Below are positions 9,531-18,609 of a stretch of 64,000 bases of DNA, in pieces (positions within the stretch are counted from its first letter, which is position 1; the number at the start of each line of letters is the position of its first letter). Source of the DNA: Verrucomicrobia bacterium LW23 (GTDB taxonomy: Bacteria > Verrucomicrobiota > Verrucomicrobiia > Methylacidiphilales > UBA1321); assembly GCA_003054695.1 (NCBI GenBank), contig QAZA01000039.1:1-64000 (forward strand), given 5' to 3'. Position numbers and translations under genes: made by a program. The notes beneath the pieces were generated by a model, which worked only from the letters and a program-made list of their open reading frames with translations, was not told the origin of the DNA and made no database searches.

Positions 9531-9600
9531 GCTCGGTGATGTTGCGTGAATGGCAGTTTAAGGTGGACTGCCTTTGCGTGTGTTTGTAGAATAGCCGACA

Positions 9601-9777
9601 ATGAAAATTGCTATCAAGAAGGGTAAGAACGGGCAGTTTTATTTCAACGTTGTGGCGGCTAACCACAAAGTTTTGGCGACGAGCGAGATGTACATTAACA
9701 AGGGCGACGCGAAGTCGGCCGCGGAGGCCATCAAGAAGGCCTCGTTTGAGGTGGCCGACGAGACTGAAGAGAAATAG
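9601..9777 (+). CDS. Small DUF1508/YegP-family protein
   Basis: A 58-residue protein beginning MKIAIKKGKNGQFYFNVVA. The pattern F-Y-F-N-V-V-A-x-N, then a Ser-Glu-x-Y strand-turn (LATSEMYINKGDAKSAAEA), is that of the single-repeat DUF1508 (YegP) domain, a small beta-rich fold of unknown role widespread in bacteria. It lies 70 bp after the pump gene on the same strand and may be cotranscribed, though nothing links it functionally. Length matches single-domain members. Confidence 0.8.
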   Translation: MKIAIKKGKNGQFYFNVVAANHKVLATSEMYINKGDAKSAAEAIKKASFEVADETEEK

Positions 9778-9805
9778 CGCCTGATCGCCCGGTTGGACGG
9801 CGTCT

Positions 9806-10759
9806 TTATTTCAACGGCAAGGCCTTGATGCCGAGGCAGTTGGCGACGGGGCGCTCGGTGCCGGGGATGTTGAGGAGGCCGACTGGCTGGTTGATTACTT
9901 TTACCGAAGGGCGCCCGGCCGGGCCGGTGTTTGTGGCCAGGATGCTGGATCCGCCGCCGTCCAGGTTGAGGGCGTCGGTGGCGCCGCGCGCAAGCAGCCA
10001 CTCGGCCACTTCGCGTTCGGTGGCGCCTTCGCTCTGGCCCTGGCGGCGGCCGTCGACGAGCAGGAACCAGATGCGGCGCTTGCGGTTGTTGACGGCGACG
10101 ACGGAGCGCGGGTGCAGCGGCGTGGCGTCCGGCGCGGTTATTTTGCCGTCCTTGAGCAGGATGCGGAAGCCGCCGATGGCGTTCCATGCGCCGGGCACGG
10201 CCTTGTAGGAGACGCCGCAGGTGCCGTTGCGCAGTTGGTAAAAGATGCCGTATTTGGGCGCGGCGGCCGGGTTGCGAGCGGCGCCGGACCACGTGCGGCC
10301 GTGGTGGACGGCGGAGCCGTTGACGTCGATGGGCTCGCCGAGGGAGGGGAGGCGTTTGGGTGCGCCGGGCACGGCAAAGGCGTCGCCGTTAAGGATGACT
10401 TGCCAGCCGAGTTTGGCGATCAGATCCGTGGGTTTCAGCGCTAGCATTTCCGCGCGGGAGGCGCCGGCCGCTTTTGCGGCGGGCGAGGCGGAAGCTGTTG
10501 CGGGGCTTTTGGTTGCGTTGGGGGTGGTGGCGGGCGGCGCCGGTGTGGATGGCGTCGGCATGGGCATCGGGCCGCCGGGGGAGGGGGCGGGCGTAAACTC
10601 GAGGCTGACCCCCGGGGCGCTCAGGTCGGCCTCAATCCAGTAGAGCTCCAGCGGACGGGGGACGGTGCGCACTTCCTTCTCCAGCGTGACGCCCTGGAAG
10701 AGGGGCTGCGGAGCAGCCTGGGCCAGGGTGCAGAGGAGGAGAAGGAGCAGGGACTTCAT
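9806..10759 (-). CDS. Secreted phosphodiester glycosidase (NAGPA/DUF2233) family protein
   Basis: A 317-residue exported protein. The start at 10759 is chosen because MKSLLLLLLCTLAQAA is a classic signal peptide; the frame stays open far upstream only because it lies antisense to bioB. The NAGPA-domain core is recognisable: VILNGDAFAV, FRILLKDGKI, RSVVAVNNRKRRIWFLLVDG and the glycine/aspartate signature ATDALNLDGGGSS near the C-terminus. Characterised relatives include the enzyme that uncovers mannose-6-phosphate on lysosomal enzymes; bacterial members are exported and mostly uncharacterised. A Pro/Ala/Thr-rich stretch (residues ~60-100) interrupts the N-terminal half. Confidence 0.8.
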   Translation of the reverse strand: MKSLLLLLLCTLAQAAPQPLFQGVTLEKEVRTVPRPLELYWIEADLSAPGVSLEFTPAPSPGGPMPMPTPSTPAPPATTPNATKSPATASASPAAKAAGASRAEMLALKPTDLIAKLGWQVILNGDAFAVPGAPKRLPSLGEPIDVNGSAVHHGRTWSGAARNPAAAPKYGIFYQLRNGTCGVSYKAVPGAWNAIGGFRILLKDGKITAPDATPLHPRSVVAVNNRKRRIWFLLVDGRRQGQSEGATEREVAEWLLARGATDALNLDGGGSSILATNTGPAGRPSVKVINQPVGLLNIPGTERPVANCLGIKALPLK

Positions 10760-10892
10760 TGCCGCGTTGGCTGCGAGGGCTGCGATGCTGCGCTTGGCGC
10801 GATGGAGGGGAGGGGGGACGGGGCGTAGCCACGCCGCGCGGGCGGGGCGCCAGGTGCCAGGGGCAAAGCCAGACGCCGGGCAGCGCAATGCG

Positions 10893-11987
10893 TTACGAGT
10901 GCGAGTGCGCGGGTTCGTGCGCGTGCGTATGGCTGTGGGCTTCGTCGTGGTCGTGCGGGGCGCAGCAGCTGCCGCAGGATGTGCCTTCGCCGCACATGGC
11001 TTCTTCGGCATCGGTATACGCGCCGTCCGGCGTGGGATGATCGACATCCGTATAGGGCTGTTGCGGTTGCAGGCCAAGCATTTGCAGCAGGGCCATGTCG
11101 GAATCGCGGGCGGGGTTTTGGGCGGTGAGGAGCTTGCTGCCGTAGAAGATGGAGTTGGCGCCGGCGTAGAAGCAGAGCGTCTGGGCTTCGCGGGAGAGGC
11201 CGGTGCGGCCGGCGGAGAGGCGCACTTTGCTGCGGGGCAGGGCGATGCGCGCGACGGCGATGATGCGGGCGAGCTCAAAGGCGTCTACCTGCGCGTTGCC
11301 TTCCAGCGGGGTGCCGGGCATGGCCATCAGGGAGTTGATGGGTACGCTTTCGGGCTGCGGGTCCAGGGTGGCGAGGACTTGCAGCATGCGCAGGCGGTCG
11401 TCCACGGTTTCGCCCAGGCCCAGAATGCCGCCGCAGCACACGGACATGCCGGCGCGCTGCACGTTGGCGATGGTCTCCAGCCGGTCGTCAAACGTGTGAG
11501 TGGAGACGATGTTGGGGTAGTGCTCCGGGCTGGTGTCGATGTTGTGGTTATAAGCGGTTACGCCGGCTTCGCGAAGTCGGCGGGCGGCATCGGGGCCCAG
11601 GTGGCCCAGGGTTACGCATACTTCCATGCCCAGCTTGCTTACCTCGCGAATGGTCTCCAGTACGGATTCGAAGCGCGGGTCGCCATCGCGCACGCCCTTC
11701 CAGGCGGCGCCCATGCAAAAGCGGGTACTGCCGGTCTCGGCGGCGCGGCGGGCGATGGGCATGACTTCGGCGGTGGACATGAGGCGCTCGGCCTTAACGC
11801 CTGTATTATAGCGGGCGCTTTGGGCGCAGTAGCTGCAATCCTCGCTACAGCCGCCGGTTTTGATGCTGAGCAGGGTGCACAGTTGCACCTCGGTTTTGGC
11901 CCAGTTTTCCTTGTGCACAGCGCGCGCGCGGTCCAGGAGCTCGAAGAACGGGAGGTGATAGAGGCGGTGGAGTTCGGCAAAAGTCAT
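10893..11987 (-). CDS. bioB: Biotin synthase with Cys/His-rich C-terminal tail
   Basis: A 364-residue radical SAM enzyme that inserts sulfur into dethiobiotin. The [4Fe-4S]/SAM motif is CSEDCSYCAQS (residues ~48-58), preceded by TLLSIKTGG. The further conserved stretches are intact: CVTLGHLGPD, AYNHNIDTSPEHY, CCGGILGLGE, and RLSAGR with the unusual Arg ligand of the [2Fe-2S] cluster. After the TIM barrel and a TDVDHPTPDG linker comes CGEGTSCGSCCAP and then DHDEAHSHTHAHEPAHSHS, a tail most BioB proteins lack and likely to bind metal. No other bio gene is adjacent. The upstream region holds no obvious operator. Confidence 0.95.
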   Translation of the reverse strand: MTFAELHRLYHLPFFELLDRARAVHKENWAKTEVQLCTLLSIKTGGCSEDCSYCAQSARYNTGVKAERLMSTAEVMPIARRAAETGSTRFCMGAAWKGVRDGDPRFESVLETIREVSKLGMEVCVTLGHLGPDAARRLREAGVTAYNHNIDTSPEHYPNIVSTHTFDDRLETIANVQRAGMSVCCGGILGLGETVDDRLRMLQVLATLDPQPESVPINSLMAMPGTPLEGNAQVDAFELARIIAVARIALPRSKVRLSAGRTGLSREAQTLCFYAGANSIFYGSKLLTAQNPARDSDMALLQMLGLQPQQPYTDVDHPTPDGAYTDAEEAMCGEGTSCGSCCAPHDHDEAHSHTHAHEPAHSHS

Positions 11988-12144
11988 GGTATCGATGCGC
12001 TATGCAGCCTGCGGCGGCTGCCGGGTGCAACTTAGCGTAAATACCATGCATTGCCGGGGCTGACAACCGCAAAGCAGAGGCGCCACGCGTGCGCGTGGGG
12101 GGAGGGCTGCGGCGTACTGTCGCGACGGGCGCTCTCAGCCCCTC

Positions 12145-12564
12145 TCAGGCCAGCAGCGCGGTCAGTTGCTCACCGCGCGGGGTGGCGATAGAGGCCGCGC
12201 CGGGGCTGGTAGTTGCGGCGGCAACGGCCTCGGCGTGGAACATGGCGCAGAGAATCTCCGCCAGCATTTCCAGCCGGGCTTCCGTTACCTGGTCGGCGGC
12301 TTTGAGTTTGGTGGCGCTGGGCTTGCTTTTGAGCGGCTTGGACATGGGGCTGGCAGGGGCGGCGGCGGAAGGCTCGAGGGCGGAGGCTGCCGCTTTGGCA
12401 ACTTTGGCGGTGGGCGATTTCCGGCGGGCTTTGCCCGGTTGGGAAGTAGCGTGCTGCGGGTCGGCGCCGGGGGCGGCTGGCGCCGCGGCGATGGGGGGCA
12501 CTGGAAATGGGGCTACGTCGTCGTTAAGGGGGGCACTTGTATGAGGTGAGCCGGACGGCAGCAT
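12145..12564 (-). CDS. Hypothetical Ala/Pro/Lys-rich protein
   Basis: An open frame of 139 residues on the minus strand, from an ATG at 12564 (an in-frame GTG at 12585 is possible). The N-terminal two thirds are low complexity (Pro/Ala, then Lys/Ser/Ala); the C-terminal ~50 residues form a believable amphipathic helix (VTEARLEMLAEILCAMFHA). No family is recognised. Its frame resembles the flanking genes better than the opposite strand does, but GC-rich DNA gives such frames by chance, so its reality is uncertain. Confidence 0.4.
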   Translation of the reverse strand: MLPSGSPHTSAPLNDDVAPFPVPPIAAAPAAPGADPQHATSQPGKARRKSPTAKVAKAAASALEPSAAAPASPMSKPLKSKPSATKLKAADQVTEARLEMLAEILCAMFHAEAVAAATTSPGAASIATPRGEQLTALLA

Positions 12565-12830
12565 AAAGGTAAGTTTCGGCAACACTAAAAGATTCTTTAG
12601 CGTGGGAGGTCACAAACTTCCACATCCGCGGCAACGATACAAACGGGGTCTCGAAAAGTGAGGCGAAGAGGGGCTGGGCTGGGGCAATCGCGAGGCTTAT
12701 CTCTTCCAGATAAAACATGATCTCTACGCAACATGAATCGGGCGAGGCGCATGTGCTCCGCGGTTCTCGGAAATATCAGGTCGTCCAGAACGGCCAAGTA
12801 TAAGTAGGGCACAACGGACAGCATAAGTTT

Positions 12831-12970
12831 CCTCCTCCCCCTTTATCCCCACTTCGCGGCTTTGTCCCCCTTTGCGCGAAATAATCCCCTCTGCAAACGC
12901 GTCGCGGGGAATGGGGATTATTTCGCGCAAAGGGGGACAAAGCCGCGAAGTGGGGATAAAGGGGAGGAGG
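12831..12970. repeat. Long hairpin: 58-bp arms, 23-nt loop
   Basis: The arm at 12831-12889 is the reverse complement of 12913-12970 with a single extra C in the left arm. It fills the gap upstream of the hypothetical gene and downstream of the convergent YmdB gene. Internal words (CTTTATCCCC; CGGCTTTGTCCCCCTT; GCGCGAA) recur in the hairpins at 48376-48507 and, in part, 35630-35742. There is no T-run next to the stem, so it is not a standard terminator. The rest of the 12565-12993 gap shows nothing else. Confidence 0.9.
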
Positions 12971-12993
12971 CTGCTATGGGACAAAAACAGCTC

Positions 12994-13785
12994 CTAAGAG
13001 CTCAGATGCACCTTGTGCTGGATGCGCTCGATGCTGAGCGCCTTGCCGGTCTCTTCGTCGATCTCCACCACAATGCCGTCCGCCTGCAGGCCTTCGCGGG
13101 CGATGTAGAACTTGTTGGGCAGCAATGTCTTGTACTTCTGCACAACGCTGGCGATATCACGGCCGATGACCGACTCGTGCGGGCCGGTGAAGCCGGCGTC
13201 GGTAAGATACGCGGTGCCGCCGGGCAGGATGCGGTCGTCCGCCGTTTGCACGTGGGTGTGGGTGCCGACGACGACGCTGACTTTGCCGTCCATCAGGCGG
13301 CCAAAGGCAATCTTTTCGCTCGTTGTTTCGGCGTGAAAATCGATAAGGATGCAGGGCGTTTCCGCGCGCAGCTTCTCCACTTCGGGCTCCACGAGGAGGA
13401 AGGGATTATCCACCTGCGGCCCCATAAACGTGCGGCCCAGCGCGTTAACCACGCCCAGCTTTTTGCCGTTGCCGCCGACAACGACGCTGCCGGCGCCGGG
13501 CGTGCCGGCGGGGTAGTTGAGGGGGCGCAGCAGGCGCGGCTCCGTCTCAAAAAACGGGTTGATCTCCTTTTGGTCCCACGTGTGGTCGCCCAGAGTAATG
13601 ACATCGGCGCCGTAGCGCATCAGCTCGATGGCCAGGCGCGGGGTAATGCCATTGCCGCCGGCGCAGTTTTCGCCGTTAATGATCACAAAGTCGGCGCCGT
13701 GCTTCTCCTTGAGAAACGGAACGGCTGCCTTCACCACATCGCGGCCGGGCTCCCCCACCACGTCTCCCAAAAAGATGATCTTCAT
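12994..13785 (-). CDS. YmdB-family metallophosphoesterase (cyclic-nucleotide phosphodiesterase type)
   Basis: A 263-residue cytoplasmic protein of normal length for the TIGR00282/YmdB family. Metal-binding motifs appear in order: LGDVVGEPGR (residues 6-15), INGENCAGGNGIT, ITLGDHTWDQKE, LIDFHAETTSEK and VVGTHTHVQTAD, followed by YLTDAGFTGPHESVIG. Bacillus YmdB hydrolyses 2',3'-cAMP and affects biofilm and mRNA turnover; the same reaction is likely here. The gene is alone, with a long hairpin downstream and a ~280-bp gap to hisH upstream. Confidence 0.93.
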   Translation of the reverse strand: MKIIFLGDVVGEPGRDVVKAAVPFLKEKHGADFVIINGENCAGGNGITPRLAIELMRYGADVITLGDHTWDQKEINPFFETEPRLLRPLNYPAGTPGAGSVVVGGNGKKLGVVNALGRTFMGPQVDNPFLLVEPEVEKLRAETPCILIDFHAETTSEKIAFGRLMDGKVSVVVGTHTHVQTADDRILPGGTAYLTDAGFTGPHESVIGRDIASVVQKYKTLLPNKFYIAREGLQADGIVVEIDEETGKALSIERIQHKVHLSS

Positions 13786-14064
13786 AGCGTATCAGGCCCC
13801 ACGGGCATGCATGCGGCGCATCACTCCACGTTATCCCGGCGCCCTGCGTGCTGGATGGACGGCTGATTTGCGAGGGAAGGAACGGCACCAAGGGGCAAAA
13901 TAACCATGAATGATGGTACTTGTGCGAGCAGGAAATTGCAAAAAGCGGTCATAACGTGGGAAATGTGCCGGGCGACCCGACGGCCCGCGCAAGTCGGCAG
14001 AATGTGGCTTCCCCGCACTTTCCCTTTGCGCGCGCGGGCGGATTAGCCGACAATAGAGGGCGTT

Positions 14065-14742
14065 ATGATCGGCATTATCGACTACGGCATGGGCAACCTG
14101 CGCAGCGTGGAGAAAGCGTTGCAGAAAGTGGGCGCGCAGACGCGGTTTGTGCGCGGCGTGGGGGATCTGGCGGACCTGAGCGGCATCCTGCTGCCGGGCG
14201 TCGGCGCCTTTGGCGATGCGGTGCGCAACCTGCACGCCACCGGTACGTGGGAGCCCCTGCGCCAGTGGGCCGCCGATAACCGCCCTTTTCTGGGCATTTG
14301 CCTGGGCTACCAGCTGCTGTTTGACAGCAGCGAAGAGGCCGCCCCCGACGTGCGCGGGCTGGGCATTTTCCCTGGCAAAGTGGTTCGCTTCATGCCGGAG
14401 GAAGCTGGCGTGAAAGTACCGCAAATTGGCTGGAACAACGTGCGCGTGGCGCAGCCCGAGAGCGCGCTGTTCCGCGAGACGGCCGATGGCTCCTACTTTT
14501 ACTTTGTGCACAGCTACTACCCCGTGCCGGCGGACGCCTCCGTAACCGCTCTGGCCACGGAGTACGCTGGCGTGGAATTTGCCAGCGCGGTAGGCCGCGG
14601 CAACGTGTTTGGCACGCAGTTTCACCCGGAAAAGAGCCAGGCGGCCGGCCTTACCCTGCTGCGCCGCTTTGCGCAAATCTGCGGCGAGGGCCTTGCGCTG
14701 CCGGACGTGGTGCCGACGCAGGGCGAGACGATGCTGGCGTAA
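14065..14742 (+). CDS. hisH: Imidazole glycerol phosphate synthase, glutaminase subunit
   Basis: A 225-residue class I glutamine amidotransferase. It supplies ammonia to HisF for imidazole glycerol phosphate formation in histidine synthesis. The start MIGIIDYGMGNLRSV is typical. The nucleophile is C79 in GICLGYQLLF, and the catalytic H187 and E189 lie in TQFHPEKS. The oxyanion region (LPGVGAFGDAV) and YFVHSYY are intact. hisF or hisA is not adjacent, so the his genes are scattered in this genome. It is preceded by ~280 bp of gene-free DNA. Confidence 0.95.
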   Translation: MIGIIDYGMGNLRSVEKALQKVGAQTRFVRGVGDLADLSGILLPGVGAFGDAVRNLHATGTWEPLRQWAADNRPFLGICLGYQLLFDSSEEAAPDVRGLGIFPGKVVRFMPEEAGVKVPQIGWNNVRVAQPESALFRETADGSYFYFVHSYYPVPADASVTALATEYAGVEFASAVGRGNVFGTQFHPEKSQAAGLTLLRRFAQICGEGLALPDVVPTQGETMLA

Positions 14743-14770
14743 CGGGGAAACCCAAGCCGGGCGGGGGGGG

Positions 14771-14813
14771 CGCCGGCCCTGGTCAATCCATTGATCTTTT
14801 TGATTGGCCGGCG
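14771..14813 (+). terminator. Possible hairpin downstream of hisH
   Basis: CGCCGGCC at 14771 pairs with GGCCGGCG near 14806-14813, and CAATC pairs with GATTG inside, enclosing a T-rich loop. There is no T-run after the stem, so a role in termination is uncertain. Confidence 0.3.
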
Positions 14814-14901
14814 GCGGAAGTGTGGCTATAGATAGCAATGGTGGCGATCTCTTTTGCTGGGATCGTGCCGCGCTGTTCCGTCTTTTCGGAGCCCGAAAGC
14901 T

Positions 14902-15243
14902 ATGGCCACGTTCTTGCATACCCCGGCGCCGGCAGTGCGCATGGTATCGCCGCATCTTGTTGCTGTGGTGATGGTTGCGGTGGCTCTGCTCCTCCCGGCT
15001 GCGCCGTCGGCGGCCTCAGCGCAGGCGGCGCCCCCCAGGGGTTACATTCCCCGCTGCTTGCGGCGATCTGTTCTGCGTCTTGCAGAGCGACCCTTTGAGC
15101 TGCTCCGTTACAATACCTCGCCCCTTTCGTCACGCCTTGGCATCGAGCCTGTTGGAACGCGCCAGATACGAAACCTGGGATGTCATAGCGTACCAGCGCG
15201 GCCCGCCTACTTCACCTCCACCGCGGCATCCTTGCCCACGTAG
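14902..15243 (+). CDS. Possible small exported protein
   Basis: A 113-residue frame starting MATFLHTPAPAVRM, then a strong hydrophobic segment (LVAVVMVAVALLLPAAPSA) ending in ASAQA, which has every part of a signal peptide. The mature part is short, basic and unlike any family I know. The 3' end overlaps the convergent hydrolase gene by 37 bp, which weakens the call. It may be a real small secreted protein or a chance frame with a truncated 3' half. Confidence 0.35.
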   Translation: MATFLHTPAPAVRMVSPHLVAVVMVAVALLLPAAPSAASAQAAPPRGYIPRCLRRSVLRLAERPFELLRYNTSPLSSRLGIEPVGTRQIRNLGCHSVPARPAYFTSTAASLPT

Positions 15244-16535
15244 GTGGCCAGGCCGCCTTTCTCCAGCCAGGCCAGTGCGGCGGTGTCGCCTAGCAGGTTG
15301 GCATTCCAGAAGGCCAGGGTGGAGGCGCGGATGATGCGTTGCAGCTCCGGATCGCCGGGGCGGGAGAACAGGCGCTTGCCGTTAAAGATGCCGTGGTCGC
15401 CGCCGGTTAACGTGACGAGCATTTTGTGTGTGCCTGCGGCCATGTTGTCGTAGGGGCGGCGACGGTCGGCGGGGTTGTCCTGGCCGGTGATAAACGATTT
15501 ATCCTCTGTGCCGGTCATCAGCATCATGGGGATGGTGATGGGGCCGTACACTTTGGTGAGGTCGCCGTAGCTGCGCCCGGGCGGTGCGCTCATGGCAATG
15601 GCCGCCTTGTACCGAGGGTCCGCCAGGGGCGCGCCTTTCTGCAAGGGGTTAAGCTGCACGCCCGCGGCCATCAGCGTGGTGTTGCCGCCAAACGAGTGCC
15701 CGGAGATGCCCGCACGCGACAGATCCACGCGCATGTGGAAGGGCGAGCCGGCCGTCTTGTTCAGCTCCGCCAGCTGGTCCAGCGCAAACTTTGCGTCCTG
15801 GGCGCGCAGCTGGGCATTGGCGGGGGTGATGGCGGCCTTGAATTTTTGCACCAGCGCCTGGCCTTTTGCGCTCAGGCGGCCCTCGACTGCGGCGGCCGTG
15901 GTGTCCGATGCCGGCGCGTTGGACGTTTCGGCCCCGCCGCTCTGACGCTTCTCCCGCGCCTCCTTCAGGCGCTCCATCAACCGGCTGCCACCGCCGCCGT
16001 TGGCGGAGGCACCGCTGCTGCGGTAGTTGCTTTGCGCCTGGCGAAGCTCCAGCAACGTTGCCTTGTCAAACTCGCCGTCGCCCTTCCAGATGCTCTCGTC
16101 GCTGCCCGGGTGCTGCAGGTGCACGCTGATGTAGCCGTGACTGGCCCAGTGCCTGCCCCACATCTCCCCCCCATTGCGGTTGCCGCCCAGGCCGTGTGAA
16201 AACACGATGACCGGGCGCGCGCCCGGCGCTTTATCCGGCAGGTAAATGCGCACCGGCAACGTGCGCGAGCGCGTCGCGTCGGTCCAGTCCTGCTCCAGCG
16301 ATGTCACACGATACGGCCCGGCATCCGCCAGCTTGTCGGGGTCGAACGGCGAGGGCGAGGGCGTGGCGGCGGGCACCTGCGGCGCCGTGGTGGCGGAGGC
16401 GCCCAGTGCTTTGTCATCGCCGCGCGCGGTGGAGATACCGCGTGGATTAAGAAGCGGGTCAAACGTCAGCGCGATGGCCGCGCCGGCCAGCAGCAGACGC
16501 GCAGCCGGGGCCAGAAGAGAGCGTTTCGAGATCAT
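15207..16535 (-). CDS. Exported alpha/beta hydrolase (dienelactone hydrolase/PAF-acetylhydrolase-like)
   Basis: A 442-residue protein. The start at 16535 (MISKRSLLAPAARLLLAGAA) gives a signal peptide; an upstream in-frame start would add an odd basic stretch. The fold is marked by the oxyanion segment IVFSHGLGGNRNG, nucleophile S281 in ISGHSFGGNT, the likely catalytic acid in LMTGTEDKSF and the histidine in LTGGDHGIF. An insertion of about 90 low-complexity and helical residues separates the first strand pair from the nucleophile. Relatives include plasma PAF acetylhydrolase and secreted esterases; the substrate here is unknown. Convergent with the small exported protein frame at 14902. Confidence 0.82.
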   Translation of the reverse strand: MISKRSLLAPAARLLLAGAAIALTFDPLLNPRGISTARGDDKALGASATTAPQVPAATPSPSPFDPDKLADAGPYRVTSLEQDWTDATRSRTLPVRIYLPDKAPGARPVIVFSHGLGGNRNGGEMWGRHWASHGYISVHLQHPGSDESIWKGDGEFDKATLLELRQAQSNYRSSGASANGGGGSRLMERLKEAREKRQSGGAETSNAPASDTTAAAVEGRLSAKGQALVQKFKAAITPANAQLRAQDAKFALDQLAELNKTAGSPFHMRVDLSRAGISGHSFGGNTTLMAAGVQLNPLQKGAPLADPRYKAAIAMSAPPGRSYGDLTKVYGPITIPMMLMTGTEDKSFITGQDNPADRRRPYDNMAAGTHKMLVTLTGGDHGIFNGKRLFSRPGDPELQRIIRASTLAFWNANLLGDTAALAWLEKGGLATYVGKDAAVEVK

Positions 16536-16896
16536 GGGAAGGACCAGGGGTTGAGGACAAAAGATTGCGTTGCAAGAGCGTCGGCGCAGGGGCGGAGCGA
16601 GCGGATTTAAGAGCCCTTTTCGCCGTATCTGCAAAAGGAGACGGCGGCGACTGCGCGCCGGTTACAAACGAAATAGCCTGGCTTGCGCGGGCAGATGCGA
16701 GGATGCAATTGCGGAGGGAAGGTGTATGTTAACACGCTACCTGAGTGCGCAGGCGGCAGGCAATGGCGTCGAAAATCGAGATCACACGCAAAAATTATGC
16801 AAATGTCTCAAAATTGCACTTGTATTCAAGTGATTAAGAAAGTATTTATCGAATACTACGAAAAAACGAATCTCAACGCCTAACACGCTCAATGCC
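16536..16896. other. Gene-free stretch between divergent genes
   Basis: About 360 bp between the hydrolase start and the 16897 gene. The half next to 16897 is AT-rich (16780-16880) and is the likely promoter region for that gene. No repeat or hairpin was noticed. Confidence 0.4.
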
Positions 16897-17397
16897 GTGC
16901 TGCACTTCGCCTCGGTCGTGACGCTTATTGTCGCGCAACTGGTGCTTCTCGGCACCTACTTTGCTGCCGTCGCTCCGCGCAGCCGCGTCACCCGCGTGTT
17001 TTTTCAGGAGATTCACCGCCCCGTTTACCTGCAGGATACCGAGAAGCGCGAAGCCCTTGTGGCCCAATGGGTTAACCAGGTGCGTCGCTACTCCGCCCGC
17101 TACGCCGCCGGCCTCACCGCCTACCTGGCCCTGATGGCCGCCTTTGCCGGCACCACCGCTGCTTACTTCTGGACACGCCGCCCCCAGGACCCCTGGTGGG
17201 GCTGGCTGAACTGGCTGCAAGCCTGGCGCGACGCACGCACGTGGCTTACGGATCGCCTCCACGGCGGCATCCCCAACGATGTCCCCCGCCGTCCGCCCGG
17301 TGTCACGCCGTCGCCGGAGCGCAAAAAGCGCACGTCCTTCGCCACTGCCTCATCCCATGCTGCTGCCCCCCGCGCCGGCGTACATGCCGGGCGTTAG
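16897..17397 (+). CDS. Hypothetical protein with two membrane segments
   Basis: A 166-residue protein. No ATG is available between the upstream in-frame stop (16831) and the coding-looking region, so a GTG at 16897 is the likely start. Segment one (FASVVTLIVAQLVLLGTYFAA) and segment two (AAGLTAYLALMAAFAGTTAAY) flank a polar, HRPVYLQD-containing loop. A Trp-rich amphipathic region follows and the C-terminus is disordered and basic. No family recognised. AT-rich upstream DNA supports a promoter just before it. Confidence 0.6.
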   Translation: MLHFASVVTLIVAQLVLLGTYFAAVAPRSRVTRVFFQEIHRPVYLQDTEKREALVAQWVNQVRRYSARYAAGLTAYLALMAAFAGTTAAYFWTRRPQDPWWGWLNWLQAWRDARTWLTDRLHGGIPNDVPRRPPGVTPSPERKKRTSFATASSHAAAPRAGVHAGR

Positions 17398-17474
17398 GGA
17401 CTGCGCTTGCAGTTGATGAGGCAAGGCGCAGGAACTCTTTGCGCGGCGACGCTTGAACTGTCCCCAAGCGCGGT

Positions 17475-18350
17475 TTAAGCGAAGCCGTCTCCCGCGGAAC
17501 GAATCCGCTCCGCCGCGCGCAGGTAGTCCCCGACAGCGCGCACGGCAGCCACCTGCGCCGCCACGCGCTGCTCCAGCGGCAGGGGCGAAGGCGTCTCCGT
17601 AGTGTAGCCCATATCGGCGTGGTGGTAGCTCAGGTACAGCGCTTCCGGCCAGTCGTCGCGCATCTGGTGCCGGTGCGCTTCGGTGCGAAGAATCACCCCT
17701 TGACTGGCGGGAAAATCGTCGATTGTCGCCGCAAGTTCAATGGGCAAATGCCGCGCCATCCCTGCCAGCATAGCCGCCGTCGGCGATGCCCGCTCGTGCA
17801 GGTTCAGCTCGAAGATATAGGCGCCTTTGCCCTCATAATCTTCATGCAGGCACAGGTAAGCATCCACCGCCGACAACGTGCGCAGTGCCGCCACATGTCC
17901 GCGCGCCTCCGCCGAGACCAGCCGCTTGTAGTCGCGGTTGATGTCGATGCCGTTGATATTCTCCCGCGTTCCACGCGCCTGTCCGTCCGGGTTAAGCATG
18001 GGAAAAATCACCGCGTCAAGGCCGTCAAACACGCCCTCAGTGTCGCGCAGCAAATCCAGCACCGCATACGGTCCGGCCGGTTCATCGCCATGAATACCGG
18101 CCGAGACGTACAGCAAAGGCGCGCCCTCGCGCCCCCTCCGCAGCCAGACTCTGCGCACCCCGGCCTCCGATGGCCCCAGATCCGCCACTTTCCACCCAGC
18201 TGCCGCGGCAAGTGGCAGCAGCTCAGCGAGATACGCGTCCGCAGGAATCGGCACTGGCCGTGTCGCAATGCCACCCCCGTCTCCGTTGCCATCCGCATGC
18301 AAATGCTGCGACGACTTCGAATACCCAGAGGACGACAACGGCGACGACAT
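17475..18350 (-). CDS. M14-family zinc carboxypeptidase/amidase
   Basis: A 291-residue metallopeptidase of the M14 family, of the short single-domain type (MpaA-like, murein peptide amidases, and DUF2817 relatives). Zinc ligands are H87 and E90 in SAGIHGDEPAG and H169 in CLHEDYEG. The substrate-binding segment is PMLNPDGQARGTRENINGI followed by DINRDY, and a Glu lies late in TTETPS. No signal peptide is evident, so a cytoplasmic role such as cell-wall peptide recycling is an inference. The first ~30 residues look disordered, and a later in-frame start is possible. Confidence 0.85.
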   Translation of the reverse strand: MSSPLSSSGYSKSSQHLHADGNGDGGGIATRPVPIPADAYLAELLPLAAAAGWKVADLGPSEAGVRRVWLRRGREGAPLLYVSAGIHGDEPAGPYAVLDLLRDTEGVFDGLDAVIFPMLNPDGQARGTRENINGIDINRDYKRLVSAEARGHVAALRTLSAVDAYLCLHEDYEGKGAYIFELNLHERASPTAAMLAGMARHLPIELAATIDDFPASQGVILRTEAHRHQMRDDWPEALYLSYHHADMGYTTETPSPLPLEQRVAAQVAAVRAVGDYLRAAERIRSAGDGFA

Positions 18351-18609
18351 GCGAGAAGTTTGCCCCGCAACGACCCAGCGCGCAACTGCGAAGCTTGCCT
18401 TTCCACGATGTGCACGGCGAAGCAGCGGTCAACCCGACACGATTTCCCAAACGGGAAAACGCCAGCCCATACCAACTTTTGATTAGCAGGTAATGTGATG
18501 AACAAAATACGTCTTCGGCCGAATTCTGGCAACAATAAAATCTATGCGATCACTATTTTTTGCAGATTTTCCCTTGCATGAAGTCAACCTCCGATCATAT
18601 AGTAAACGC

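Noticed and set aside
10665-12035. Long plus-strand frame opposite bioB and the glycosidase
   Set aside because: Antisense of two confident genes; composition is Ala/Gly-rich shadow sequence.
12831-12970. Hairpin as a normal intrinsic terminator
   Set aside because: Arms are far too long (58 bp) and no T-run follows; a related hairpin sits between two same-strand genes.
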